This document shows, piece by piece, positions 1-6,778 of a DNA stretch of 7,591 nucleotides. The stretch lies in NCBI GenBank assembly GCA_002415485.1, contig DHYU01000085.1, positions 1 through 7,591 on the forward strand, in the 5' to 3' direction. The notes under the pieces were generated by a model. It did no database searches. It was not told where the DNA came from and worked only from the letters and a program-made list of their open reading frames with translations. The DNA is from Proteobacteria bacterium UBA5122 (GTDB lineage Bacteria > Pseudomonadota > Gammaproteobacteria > Tenderiales > Tenderiaceae). How positions within the stretch are numbered: position 1 is the stretch's first letter; the number at the start of each line of letters is the position of its first letter. The position numbers were made by a program, and so were the translations under genes.

Positions 1-1964
1 TGGACATGGGCATCGTCAACGCCGCGCAACTGGCCGTGTATGACGACCTGCCCGCCGAGCTGCGCGAGCGCGTCGAAGACGTGGTACTGAACCGCCGCCC
101 CGACGCCACCGACCGCCTGCTTGAAATCGCCGACCAATATCGCGGCGACGGCACCCAGGCCAAGAAGGAAGACCAGGAGTGGCGCAGCTGGCCGGTGGCC
201 AAGCGTATCGAACACGCGATGGTCAAGGGCATCGACACCTACATCGTCGAAGACACCGAAGAGGCGCGCCAGGGCGTCGAGCGTCCGCTGCACGTGATCG
301 AAGGGCCGTTGATGGACGGCATGGGTGTGGTCGGCGACCTGTTCGGCGCGGGCAAGATGTTCCTGCCACAGGTCGTCAAATCTGCGCGCGTCATGAAGAA
401 GGCTGTCGCCCACCTGATTCCATTCATCGAGGCCGAAAAGGCCGATGGCGCCTCCGAGAGCAACGGCAAGATCCTGATGGCGACCGTAAAGGGCGACGTG
501 CATGACATCGGCAAAAACATTGTCGGCGTCGTGCTGCAATGCAATAACTTTGAGGTGTTCGACATCGGCGTCATGGTGCCGACACAGACCATCCTCGAGG
601 CGGCGCAAAAGCACAAGGTCGATGTAATTGGCCTGTCTGGCCTGATCACGCCCTCGCTCGAAGAGATGACGCACATCGCCAAAGAGATGCAGCGCCTTGG
701 CATGAACATCCCGATCATGATCGGCGGCGCCACCACCTCCAAGGCACACACGGCGGTCAAGATCGCCCCCCACTACGACAACCCGATCGTGTGGGTGAAG
801 GATGCGTCGCGTGCCGTCGGTGTCGCGCAAAGCCTGATCTCGAAAGACCTGCGTACCAAATTCGTTGCCGACCTGAACGCCGATTACGAGGCCGTGCGCG
901 AACGCCACGCTGCGCGTCAAAAAGACACCAAGTGGCTGACACTGGAACAGGCGCGCAATAACAAGATTCAAATCGATTGGGCGAATTACCAAGCCCCCAA
1001 ACCCCAGTTCACCGGCACCAAGGTGTTCGATGATTATTCACTGGCCGAGATCGCGCCGTACATCGATTGGACGCCGTTCTTCCACAGCTGGGAGCTGAAG
1101 GGTTCGTATCCAAACATCTTCGACGACGCAGAGAAAGGCGAAGAGGCGAAGAAGCTGTTTGCCGACGCACAAAAGATGCTCAAACAAATCATCAGCGAAA
1201 AGTGGCTGCAGGCCAGGGCCGTGATCGGCCTGTATCCGGCCAACAGTGTGGGTGACGACATCGAGGTCTACAGCGGTGAATCGCGCAGCACCTTGCTGAC
1301 CACCTTCCACAACCTGCGTCAGCAGCAGGAGAAGGCCGCCGGCAAACCCAATCGCTGCCTGAGCGATTTCATCGCGCCCAAAGGCCAGGATGATTACATC
1401 GGCGCCTTCGCCGTCACCACCGGTGAGGGCATCGATGCCAAGGTCGCCGAGTTTGAAGCACAGCATGACGACTACAGCGCCATCATGCTCAAGGCGCTGG
1501 CCGATCGTCTGGCCGAGGCCTTTGCCGAATTGATGCACCTGCGCGTACGACAGGAGTTCTGGGGCTATGAGACACCCAACTGCTCAGAGCACGGCAATGG
1601 CAACGGCTGCGCCAAACCCAAACTGGCGAAACCCGATACCGAAACACTGAATTATCTGATCAGTGAAAAATACCGCGGCATCCGCCCGGCGGCCGGTTAT
1701 CCGGCATCACCCGATCACACCGAAAAGGATTTGATCTGGGAGATCATGGATGTCAAAGCCAACACCGGCATCTGGCTGACCGAGGCCAAGGCCATGGTGC
1801 CGACTGCTGCGGTCAGTGGCATCTACTTTGCGCATCCTGAATCCAGCTACTTTGCCGTCGGCAAGATCAACCGCGAACAGGTTGAAGACTATGCCAAACG
1901 CAAGGGCATGACGATGGAAGAGGCCGAATACTGGCTGGCGCCGAACTTGGGGTATGAGCCGTAA
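1..1964 (+). CDS. metH: Cobalamin-dependent methionine synthase, C-terminal part (5' truncated by window)
   Basis: MetH transfers the methyl group of 5-methyltetrahydrofolate to homocysteine through methylcobalamin, giving methionine in the cytosol. The frame is open from the window edge; the Met codon at 6 is internal, since the codon before it (GAC) continues the conserved MetH sequence. Residues below count from that Met. The helical cap domain covers about 1-145 and includes LNRRPDATDRLLEIA and GAGKMFLPQVVKSARVMKK. The Rossmann-like B12 domain (about 153-290) carries the lower-ligand motif GDVHDIGK with His166, then the SGLITPS and GGATTS loops. The AdoMet/reactivation domain (about 330-652) has RPAAGYP at 560-566, matching the AdoMet-binding Arg and Tyr of the E. 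coli enzyme, and ends with the typical EEAEYWLAPNLGYEP. The homocysteine and folate domains, roughly the first 570 residues of a protein of about 1,220, lie upstream of the window. No frameshift or missing key residue is seen. Confidence 0.97.
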   Translation, partial: DMGIVNAAQLAVYDDLPAELRERVEDVVLNRRPDATDRLLEIADQYRGDGTQAKKEDQEWRSWPVAKRIEHAMVKGIDTYIVEDTEEARQGVERPLHVIEGPLMDGMGVVGDLFGAGKMFLPQVVKSARVMKKAVAHLIPFIEAEKADGASESNGKILMATVKGDVHDIGKNIVGVVLQCNNFEVFDIGVMVPTQTILEAAQKHKVDVIGLSGLITPSLEEMTHIAKEMQRLGMNIPIMIGGATTSKAHTAVKIAPHYDNPIVWVKDASRAVGVAQSLISKDLRTKFVADLNADYEAVRERHAARQKDTKWLTLEQARNNKIQIDWANYQAPKPQFTGTKVFDDYSLAEIAPYIDWTPFFHSWELKGSYPNIFDDAEKGEEAKKLFADAQKMLKQIISEKWLQARAVIGLYPANSVGDDIEVYSGESRSTLLTTFHNLRQQQEKAAGKPNRCLSDFIAPKGQDDYIGAFAVTTGEGIDAKVAEFEAQHDDYSAIMLKALADRLAEAFAELMHLRVRQEFWGYETPNCSEHGNGNGCAKPKLAKPDTETLNYLISEKYRGIRPAAGYPASPDHTEKDLIWEIMDVKANTGIWLTEAKAMVPTAAVSGIYFAHPESSYFAVGKINREQVEDYAKRKGMTMEEAEYWLAPNLGYEP

Positions 1965-2658
1965 GCCAACACACACCCAACACACCCCCAATGGCATGAA
2001 GAACAAGTTTCATGCCATTGGCTGGGATGGCATCGCCATGCTGCTGCTATCCAATCTCTTGATCGTATTCAGCCTTGGCACATCGATTTTTTATCTACTG
2101 ATGAAGGTGGTGATGACCGCACAGCGCTCACCCGCTAATACCCGGGGCGAGATCCTCATCGTTCCTGGCATGCAGCTCGTCGCCAATCAACCCAATCAGG
2201 AATTCATTCGTCGATTGAGCAAGGCCAGCCAGATATCTACACCAAACAAAACACCGAAGATATTAATCCTGGGAGGATTGACCGGCGGCAATACCATTTC
2301 AGAGGCCCAGGCAGGCAGGCGTTATCTGGAACAACAGGGCTTCGACACCACGCAGATTTTCCTGGAAGAAAAATCCAACAACACGCTGGAGAACTTTCGC
2401 TTCTCCAAACAACTGCTCCCCGTCAATGAGCAATACCCCATCATTGTCAGCAGTCGTTATCACCTTGCCCGTTGCAGCACCATGGCCAAACACGTGGGCA
2501 TTGCGCACACCCTGTGTGGCGCAGAAGACAGCCTATCGCTCACGCCACGCAACATACTGCTGTTGCTGAAAGAGGCATACCATTTACATTGGTATCACAG
2601 CGGGCGTTACTGGGCTACGCTAACACGCAATCAAAAAATGCTGGCGCGCTTGAGATAA
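1954..2658 (+). CDS. DUF218 (SanA/ElyC/YdcF-like) membrane-anchored protein
   Basis: This is a 234-residue protein with one hydrophobic segment at about residues 26-50 (LLLSNLLIVFSLGTSIFYLL), which would act as a signal anchor, followed by a DUF218 domain. Family landmarks are the first strand ILIVPGMQ, the strand and turn LILGGLTGGN (104-113) with SEAQAG (116-121), the acidic motif EEKSNNTLEN (138-147), and VSSRYHLAR (165-173). Members of this family are linked to cell-envelope functions such as vancomycin sensitivity and peptidoglycan or lipid-carrier metabolism, but the biochemical activity is not settled, so no reaction is assigned. The ATG at 1954 overlaps metH by 11 nt and has a G-run (GGGG) just upstream. 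An in-frame ATG at 1996 (Met15) would remove the odd His/Thr/Pro-rich leader and still keep the anchor, but it lies inside a hairpin and lacks a clear ribosome site. The gene converges on the chorismatase gene with 6 bp between stops. Confidence 0.85.
   Translation: MSRKPTHTQHTPNGMKNKFHAIGWDGIAMLLLSNLLIVFSLGTSIFYLLMKVVMTAQRSPANTRGEILIVPGMQLVANQPNQEFIRRLSKASQISTPNKTPKILILGGLTGGNTISEAQAGRRYLEQQGFDTTQIFLEEKSNNTLENFRFSKQLLPVNEQYPIIVSSRYHLARCSTMAKHVGIAHTLCGAEDSLSLTPRNILLLLKEAYHLHWYHSGRYWATLTRNQKMLARLR
1988..2021. repeat. Perfect 13-bp inverted repeat with 8-nt loop just after metH
   Basis: The left arm is at 1988-2000 (CCAATGGCATGAA) and the exact reverse complement is at 2009-2021, separated by GAACAAGT; the closing loop bases could add a G-U pair. 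It starts 24 nt after the metH stop. No run of T follows the right arm, so it is not a standard intrinsic terminator. The left arm contains the alternative ATG (1996) of the DUF218 gene, so the structure could mask a start codon or protect the metH mRNA 3' end. Only the symmetry is observed; the role is inference. Confidence 0.7.
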
Positions 2659-2664
2659 AACCGC

Positions 2665-3648
2665 TTACTCCAGGTAATGTCCTTCGATCTCGAGCAATAA
2701 CTCTTCGCGGCAGATATCACCCCACACCACGACAAGATTCTGGTAGGCATCACCAAGCACGACCTGAAGACGTTGCATGATCATTTCCGCATGCTCAGGA
2801 TGCCGAATGTAGACGCGCAAGTTATTCAAGTCATGCAGCCCCTGACAACGAACCCCAAACTGTGACTGCGCCTGCTCGATCACTACCCGAACATTGCGCA
2901 AGGTCTCGTCGAGCTGCGCCATCGGATCACCGACATGCACACTCTTGTGCCCGACAATGCTTGCCGTGCCGGAGATATACAGATGCTGACTCTTGCCCCA
3001 GCTCTTATACAAGGCCCGCGAAAAACTCGGGCTCTTGGGACCATACTGTTTTGGATAATGAAAGGCGCTGACCTGACGCGGATTCTCAACCTGCTTGCCT
3101 GCCTGACGCGCGGCAAAGAAATAGATCACCAAACCCTCTGCATGTGACCCCAGGGCCGAGGCCGCCGGCAACAGCGATTCGGTAAAATACCATTCATCCA
3201 GCGCATCATGACGCCCCAGGCAAAACGAGCGATAGCGCTCAAGGCCATCCTGCTCTTCATTGATGCGTGGAAAAAAATTCCACATCCGCGTCAACGCAGG
3301 AAAACCGGTCTCCTCCAATACATTGTGGATAGACTGATAGGCCTGGCGGGTCATCTCCGACAACGACGCATCCTGCCCTTCATCAAGCTTGATAACACCA
3401 AAGAAGAACGTGTCGCTATGCACATATTCGATGGCCTCAAACCGCCCCCGCGTCAATGACTCACCACTGCGCCACACCTCAAGCACAGGCTCCGCCAGAG
3501 GCCTGAGACCAACATCGACCAGCAGCACATCCCCAACCGTGACGCCAGTGCGCTCGCCATGGCGCACAATCGCAAACACCTTGGGGTCATCGATTAAACG
3601 GGAAAATTCGGCCTCAGGATGGAGACTTAGCTGATACGGACTACTCAT
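2665..3648 (-). CDS. xanB2: Chorismatase (XanB2/Hyg5/FkbO family), 3-/4-hydroxybenzoate-forming candidate
   Basis: This 327-residue protein belongs to the chorismatases, which remove pyruvate from chorismate. XanB2 of Xanthomonas yields 3-hydroxybenzoate (xanthomonadin precursor) and 4-hydroxybenzoate (ubiquinone precursor). Family motifs are visible in order: RMWNFFPRIN (121-130), GLERYRSFCLGR (135-146), YPKQYGPKSPSFSRA (198-212), ISGTASIVGH (225-234), and the C-terminal GDICREELLLEIEG (310-323) in the YjgF/Rid-like half. Cys313 lies seven residues before Glu320, the same spacing as the Cys/Glu pair I recall as catalytic in the 3-hydroxybenzoate-forming Hyg5; FkbO-type hydrolytic enzymes lack the Cys. 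I chose the ATG at 3648; a TTG at 3663 would add five residues, and neither has a strong ribosome site. The gene is divergent from the pigment operon and would supply its starter acid. It may appear in annotations as a 'pteridine-dependent deoxygenase'. Confidence 0.88.
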   Translation of the reverse strand: MSSPYQLSLHPEAEFSRLIDDPKVFAIVRHGERTGVTVGDVLLVDVGLRPLAEPVLEVWRSGESLTRGRFEAIEYVHSDTFFFGVIKLDEGQDASLSEMTRQAYQSIHNVLEETGFPALTRMWNFFPRINEEQDGLERYRSFCLGRHDALDEWYFTESLLPAASALGSHAEGLVIYFFAARQAGKQVENPRQVSAFHYPKQYGPKSPSFSRALYKSWGKSQHLYISGTASIVGHKSVHVGDPMAQLDETLRNVRVVIEQAQSQFGVRCQGLHDLNNLRVYIRHPEHAEMIMQRLQVVLGDAYQNLVVVWGDICREELLLEIEGHYLE

Positions 3649-3773
3649 TGAGACACGCCGCAACGGGGCTGATTAGATGATCGAGATAATGACTTCATGA
3701 TAGACTCGGCGCGTATTTCAGGTGCTGTTCACCCCTAGCGGTGGCAAAAAACTATATCAAAGCGAGTAGCCTC
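3649..3773. promoter_or_regulatory. Divergent intergenic region between chorismatase and pigment operon
   Basis: These roughly 125 bp separate two divergent starts (3648 on the minus strand, 3774 on the plus strand) and must hold, or lie next to, the promoters of both transcription units unless the promoters are inside the genes. The region is visibly more AT-rich than the flanking genes at 3671-3705. The only -10-like hexamers I find are GATAAT at 3685-3690 (plus) and TATCAT on the minus strand around 3697-3702, and neither has a TTGACA-like partner at the right distance. No obvious operator palindrome beyond 6 bp was seen. The regulatory role is inferred from position. Confidence 0.4.
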
Positions 3774-4544
3774 ATGCCAGACAATCCCTCACGCTACACC
3801 CTGCCTCCGCACCCGGTCCTGAAGGGCTATTATGATGACGAGGGTGGCCGCAAGAAACGGGTTAAACAATTATTCAACTCCACGGCCAGCCACTACGACT
3901 GGATCAATTCCGTCATGAGCTTCGGCACCGGCGAGCGTTACCGCCTCGAGGCCCTGGAGCGGGCGGGCCTGAAAAGCGGCGATGCCGTACTCGATATCGG
4001 CTGTGGCACAGGCGTCCTGGCCCGTCATGAAATGGATGTCGTCGGTGAAAACGGCTTTGTCCTCGGCGTCGACCCCAGCGAAGGCATGTTGCAACAAGCC
4101 GTCGCCCGCGGCGTGTCTCGCGTGGCTATGGGGCGCGGTGAAAAACTGCCACTGCAGAATGAACGCTTCGACTTTCTGAGCATGGGATATGCTCTGCGCC
4201 ATGTGGCAGATCTGAGCGAGGCATTCTCTGAATATTTTCGAGTACTCAAGCCAGGCGGCACCGTACTGCTATTGGAGATCGCCCCGCCAAAATCTCGCCT
4301 GGGCTACCACCTGATCAAGCTCTACATGAAACACATTATTCCGCTCATCACCCGCATTGGTACCCGCGACAAGAACGCGCAGGTATTGATGTCCTACTAC
4401 TGGGACACCGTCGAACAATGCGTACCACCTCATCTGATTCTGGAGGCGCTGGAATCCGTCGGCTTTGAAAAGGTCGAGCGCAAAGTATTGTTTGGTATTT
4501 TCGGTGAATATACCGCCAAGCGCCCCGCACCAACCAAGCCGTAG
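3774..4544 (+). CDS. UbiE/COQ5-like SAM-dependent C-methyltransferase, first gene of the pigment operon
   Basis: This is a 256-residue class I methyltransferase that transfers a methyl group from S-adenosylmethionine. The family entry motif FNSTASHYDWINSVMSFGTG (about residues 34-53) corresponds to the YDxxNxxxSxG signature of UbiE, and the SAM-binding loop VLDIGCGTG is at 72-80. Later come DPSEGML (motif II), LPLQNERFDFLSMGYALRHV (motif post-II) and FRVLKPGGTVLLLEIAPP (motif III). The C-terminal part (LYMKHIIPLITRIGTRDKNA, then SYYWDTVEQCVPP) differs from true UbiE, whose matching region I remember as SESYRYLAESIRMHPDQ. With its place in front of ACP and ligase genes, this suggests a pigment-dedicated enzyme acting on an aryl or acyl intermediate rather than on demethylmenaquinol. 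The ATG at 3774 is preferred; an upstream GTG at 3741 would add 11 residues but lacks a ribosome site. The stop (TAG, 4542-4544) overlaps the ribosome site of the ACP gene. Confidence 0.85.
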   Translation: MPDNPSRYTLPPHPVLKGYYDDEGGRKKRVKQLFNSTASHYDWINSVMSFGTGERYRLEALERAGLKSGDAVLDIGCGTGVLARHEMDVVGENGFVLGVDPSEGMLQQAVARGVSRVAMGRGEKLPLQNERFDFLSMGYALRHVADLSEAFSEYFRVLKPGGTVLLLEIAPPKSRLGYHLIKLYMKHIIPLITRIGTRDKNAQVLMSYYWDTVEQCVPPHLILEALESVGFEKVERKVLFGIFGEYTAKRPAPTKP

Positions 4545-4548
4545 GAGA
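4543..4548 (+). promoter_or_regulatory. Ribosome binding site of the ACP gene
   Basis: AGGAGA stands 9 nt before the ATG at 4558 and overlaps the TAG stop of the methyltransferase gene. It is the clearest Shine-Dalgarno sequence in the operon and fixes the ACP start at 4558 rather than at any upstream codon of the longer open frame. Strong initiation fits an ACP needed in excess over its partner enzymes. Confidence 0.8.
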
Positions 4549-4557
4549 AGTATATTG

Positions 4558-4818
4558 ATGTCCCCGTTAGAACAAGAAGTCGCACAGCTGATTATCGATG
4601 CCGTTAATCTGGAAGATGTATCAGTCGATGACATTGAAGCCGAAGCCGCATTATTCCGTGACGGACTGGGCCTCGACTCGATTGATGCGCTCGAAATCTC
4701 GCTTGCCGTGTCGCAACGCTACGGCTTTCAAATCAAGGCTGATGATGAAAACAACCAACACATCTTTGCCTCGCTGCGCGCCTTGAGCCAACACATCGCA
4801 GCCAACCGTACAAAATAA
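4558..4818 (+). CDS. Acyl carrier protein of the aryl polyene pathway
   Basis: This 86-residue acidic, helical protein has the phosphopantetheine attachment motif GLGLDSIDALEI (residues 36-47), with Ser41 as the serine that takes the 4'-phosphopantetheine arm. Length and motif fit a free-standing type II ACP. In characterised aryl polyene clusters such ACPs carry the aryl starter and the growing polyene as thioesters between the AMP ligase, ketosynthase, ketoreductase and dehydratase. The start at 4558 is supported by a strong AGGAGA site. The open frame extends upstream into the methyltransferase gene, but that part is the shadow of another frame. Aryl polyene clusters usually have two ACP genes side by side; only this one lies between methyltransferase and membrane protein. 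A second could lie downstream of the window. Confidence 0.92.
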   Translation: MSPLEQEVAQLIIDAVNLEDVSVDDIEAEAALFRDGLGLDSIDALEISLAVSQRYGFQIKADDENNQHIFASLRALSQHIAANRTK

Positions 4819-4838
4819 CCATACCGCTGCCAAATACT

Positions 4839-5468
4839 ATGCCGGGATACATCACCATCATCACGCTTTGCTACCCCTTGATGGTGCATCTCGGCATCTA
4901 CAGCGGTCATTTGGCGCTAGCACTCTATGCACTGTGTGGGCTGCTGATCGCACCCGCACTTTTTCAGCTCGCCAGCCGACGACACATAAATCACAGCGCA
5001 GGCATCGCCTTGCTGGCATCACTACTGCTGTTACTCTGCAGCGAATCATACGGCGTCTACATCGTACAGGCCCACCCGATCATCATGTTCAGCCTGATGC
5101 TGCTGTTATTCGGCAGCTCACTGGCACCGAATGAAACACCACTGATCAACCGATTTGCGATCCTGATACGCGGTGAGGTCTCGGATGAAGTGCTCGACTA
5201 TGGCCGCAAGGCCACCATCGCCTGGAGCCTGTTTTTTGCGATCATGCTCGGCACCAGTATTTACCTGTCTCTTTATGCCTCACTCGAGGCCTGGTCCTGG
5301 TTTGCCAATGTCGTCAGTTATCTATTGACTGGCGCGATGTTTGTCTGTGAATTTGCCGTACGTCGCCATTGCCTAAAAGATCACGTCGATTACAGCTTCA
5401 CCGAGTTTATGCGCAGCCTGGCGCAGATCGATTACCGACGCGTCGTCAAAGGTTGGCGGCGGACATGA
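4839..5468 (+). CDS. COG4648-type polytopic membrane protein of aryl polyene clusters
   Basis: This 209-residue inner-membrane protein has about five or six hydrophobic segments: roughly residues 5-21, 23-45, 54-76, 79-95, 124-147 and 151-173. A polar stretch lies between the fourth and fifth (NETPLINRFAILIRGEVSDE), and the C-terminal tail is basic, ending DYRRVVKGWRRT. The size, the RFAILIRGE and YGRKATIAWSLFF segments and the position between ACP and AMP-ligase genes match the uncharacterised membrane protein found at this place in aryl polyene and xanthomonadin clusters. No catalytic motif is visible and its function is unknown; it may anchor the biosynthetic complex at the membrane. The ATG at 4839 lies 20 nt after the ACP stop with no good ribosome site; an in-frame ATG at 4881 is a less likely start because it would cut the first membrane segment. 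The stop overlaps the next start (ATGA, 5465-5468). Confidence 0.82.
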   Translation: MPGYITIITLCYPLMVHLGIYSGHLALALYALCGLLIAPALFQLASRRHINHSAGIALLASLLLLLCSESYGVYIVQAHPIIMFSLMLLLFGSSLAPNETPLINRFAILIRGEVSDEVLDYGRKATIAWSLFFAIMLGTSIYLSLYASLEAWSWFANVVSYLLTGAMFVCEFAVRRHCLKDHVDYSFTEFMRSLAQIDYRRVVKGWRRT

Positions 5469-6778
5469 GCCACTGGCTCTACGACAACAAACTAAACCTC
5501 GATCGCACCAGCTTTAACGGTCTGGTACAGGCATGGGCAGACCATCTACCCGACTTGCCGTACATGATGCTGCTGGCCGAGCAACGCCATCACTTCATCC
5601 TCGGTTTTGTGGCGGCCCAACTGCGGGGACAAACCGTGCTGCTGCCCTCCAATCGCAGCGCAGGTGCCCTGACTGAGGTCGCCGCCGATTACCCCGACTG
5701 TTACAGCCTGGGCGAGGCAGCGAATACTATCGATGGCATCCAGACCATTCATTGCGCACAACTGCCAACACATGCCTCAACACTTGCGCAATTGCCCCCT
5801 ATCAGCGACACACATACCGCCGCCCTGGTCTTTACCTCAGGCAGCACGGGCAAACCGCAGGCCAACCCCAAGCCGTGGCACAGCCTCGTCACCGGCGCCC
5901 ACCTGGCGCAGCAGCGCTTTGGTTTTAGCAGCGAACACAGCATTGTCGCCACCGTACCGCCCCAACACATGTACGGCCTGGAAACCACCGTCATGGTGCC
6001 GCTGATCAGCGGCGCACGCATCCATGCCGGACGCCCGTTCTTCCCTGCCGACATCGCCAATGCATTGGCCAACAGCGAAGGCCAGCGGGTGTTGATCACC
6101 ACACCCATCCATTTGCGCGCCTGTGTCGCGGCTGGATTGGAGTGGCCTCAGCTTGAACAGATCATCTGCGCCACCGCCCCCCTGCCAGCGGAGTTATTGA
6201 CTGCGGCAGAACAATGTCTTCGTGCGCCGATACGCGAGATCTATGGCTGCACCGAGGCAGGTTCGCTCGCCTCGCGCCAACCTGCCACCAGCCTCGACTG
6301 GCAACTCTATGACAGCTTCAGCATTCGCCAACAGCACGACGACGCCATCATTGATGCACCGCATCTCGACGCCCCCGTCACGTTAAGCGATGTCATTGAT
6401 GTGATTGATGAGCACAGCTTCCGGCTCAAGGGACGCAAATCTGATCTACTCAATATTGCAGGCAAACGCGCCTCGCTCAGCGACCTCAATCTCAAGCTCA
6501 ATGCGCTGGAGGGGATTGAAGACGCCGTCATCTTCATGCCCGACGATGACACCCAAAACACGCGGGCACGACTGGCGGCATTCGTCGTTGCCCCTGGCAT
6601 GACAGCAACACAGATCCAGACCGCACTGAGCCAGCAGATCGATGCGGCCTTTTTACCGCGACCACTCTATCTAGTCGAAAGGCTGCCGCGCAATGAAACC
6701 GGCAAACTGCCACGTCAGGCCTTGCTCGACTTATTGACCCAACGTGGCAAAGACACGCAACCCGCAACAGACGCATGA
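5465..6778 (+). CDS. apeH: Aryl/acyl-AMP ligase (ANL superfamily) loading the pigment starter acid
   Basis: This 437-residue enzyme would activate an aromatic or acyl acid as its adenylate and pass it to the ACP thiol. ANL core motifs are present: the phosphate loop FTSGSTGKP (123-131), YGCTE (260-264), the hinge region GRKSDLLNIAGKR (323-335), and NETGKLPR with the catalytic-type lysine Lys414. After the phosphate loop the sequence reads QANPKPW, so the usual PKGV element is replaced, as I recall for ligases of aryl polyene clusters. It is shorter than typical acyl-CoA synthetases (500-560 residues), mainly at the N-terminus, yet keeps all core motifs. The ATG at 5465 overlaps the preceding stop in ATGA and gives a sensible N-terminus; an ATG at 5369 in the same frame only reads through the membrane protein gene. 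With the chorismatase nearby, 3- or 4-hydroxybenzoate is the most likely substrate, but this is inference. The end overlaps the dehydratase start (ATGA, 6775-6778). Confidence 0.88.
   Translation: MSHWLYDNKLNLDRTSFNGLVQAWADHLPDLPYMMLLAEQRHHFILGFVAAQLRGQTVLLPSNRSAGALTEVAADYPDCYSLGEAANTIDGIQTIHCAQLPTHASTLAQLPPISDTHTAALVFTSGSTGKPQANPKPWHSLVTGAHLAQQRFGFSSEHSIVATVPPQHMYGLETTVMVPLISGARIHAGRPFFPADIANALANSEGQRVLITTPIHLRACVAAGLEWPQLEQIICATAPLPAELLTAAEQCLRAPIREIYGCTEAGSLASRQPATSLDWQLYDSFSIRQQHDDAIIDAPHLDAPVTLSDVIDVIDEHSFRLKGRKSDLLNIAGKRASLSDLNLKLNALEGIEDAVIFMPDDDTQNTRARLAAFVVAPGMTATQIQTALSQQIDAAFLPRPLYLVERLPRNETGKLPRQALLDLLTQRGKDTQPATDA

Noticed and set aside
1038..1538. Long open frame on the minus strand inside metH
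   Set aside because: It is antisense to the well-conserved B12/activation-domain coding frame and its translation has no recognisable domain. Such frames are common opposite GC-rich genes.
1969..1989. CA-rich tract after the metH stop as a microsatellite or binding site
   Set aside because: It is an irregular ACAC/CCC run without a fixed repeat unit and is short enough to be chance composition.
2659..2664. Possible bidirectional terminator between the convergent DUF218 and chorismatase genes
   Set aside because: Only 6 bp separate the stops and I found no stem with a T or A run on either side.
2472..2780. Plus-strand frame spanning the end of the DUF218 gene and the convergent chorismatase end
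   Set aside because: It crosses two convergent real genes, and its translation is Arg/His-rich with no family resemblance, as expected of a shadow frame.
3648..3690. Candidate sigma-70 promoter: TTGAGA at 3648-3653 with GATTAG or GATAAT downstream
   Set aside because: At 17-18 nt spacing the -10 matches poorly (GATTAG), and the better GATAAT at 3685 is about 31 nt away, so the two boxes do not form a promoter.
4465..4557. N-terminal extension of the ACP frame
   Set aside because: It overlaps the methyltransferase coding frame, and the AGGAGA site at 4543-4548 points to initiation at 4558, where the normal ACP N-terminus begins.
4845..4866. ATCACC/ATCATC repeats at the start of the membrane protein gene
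   Set aside because: They encode Ile-Thr-Ile-Ile-Thr of the first membrane segment; the repetition follows from codon use and is not a separate element.
5369..5464. Upstream start for the AMP ligase
   Set aside because: The extra 32 residues are Arg-rich and read through the end of the membrane protein gene. The ATGA overlap at 5465 gives a natural start.
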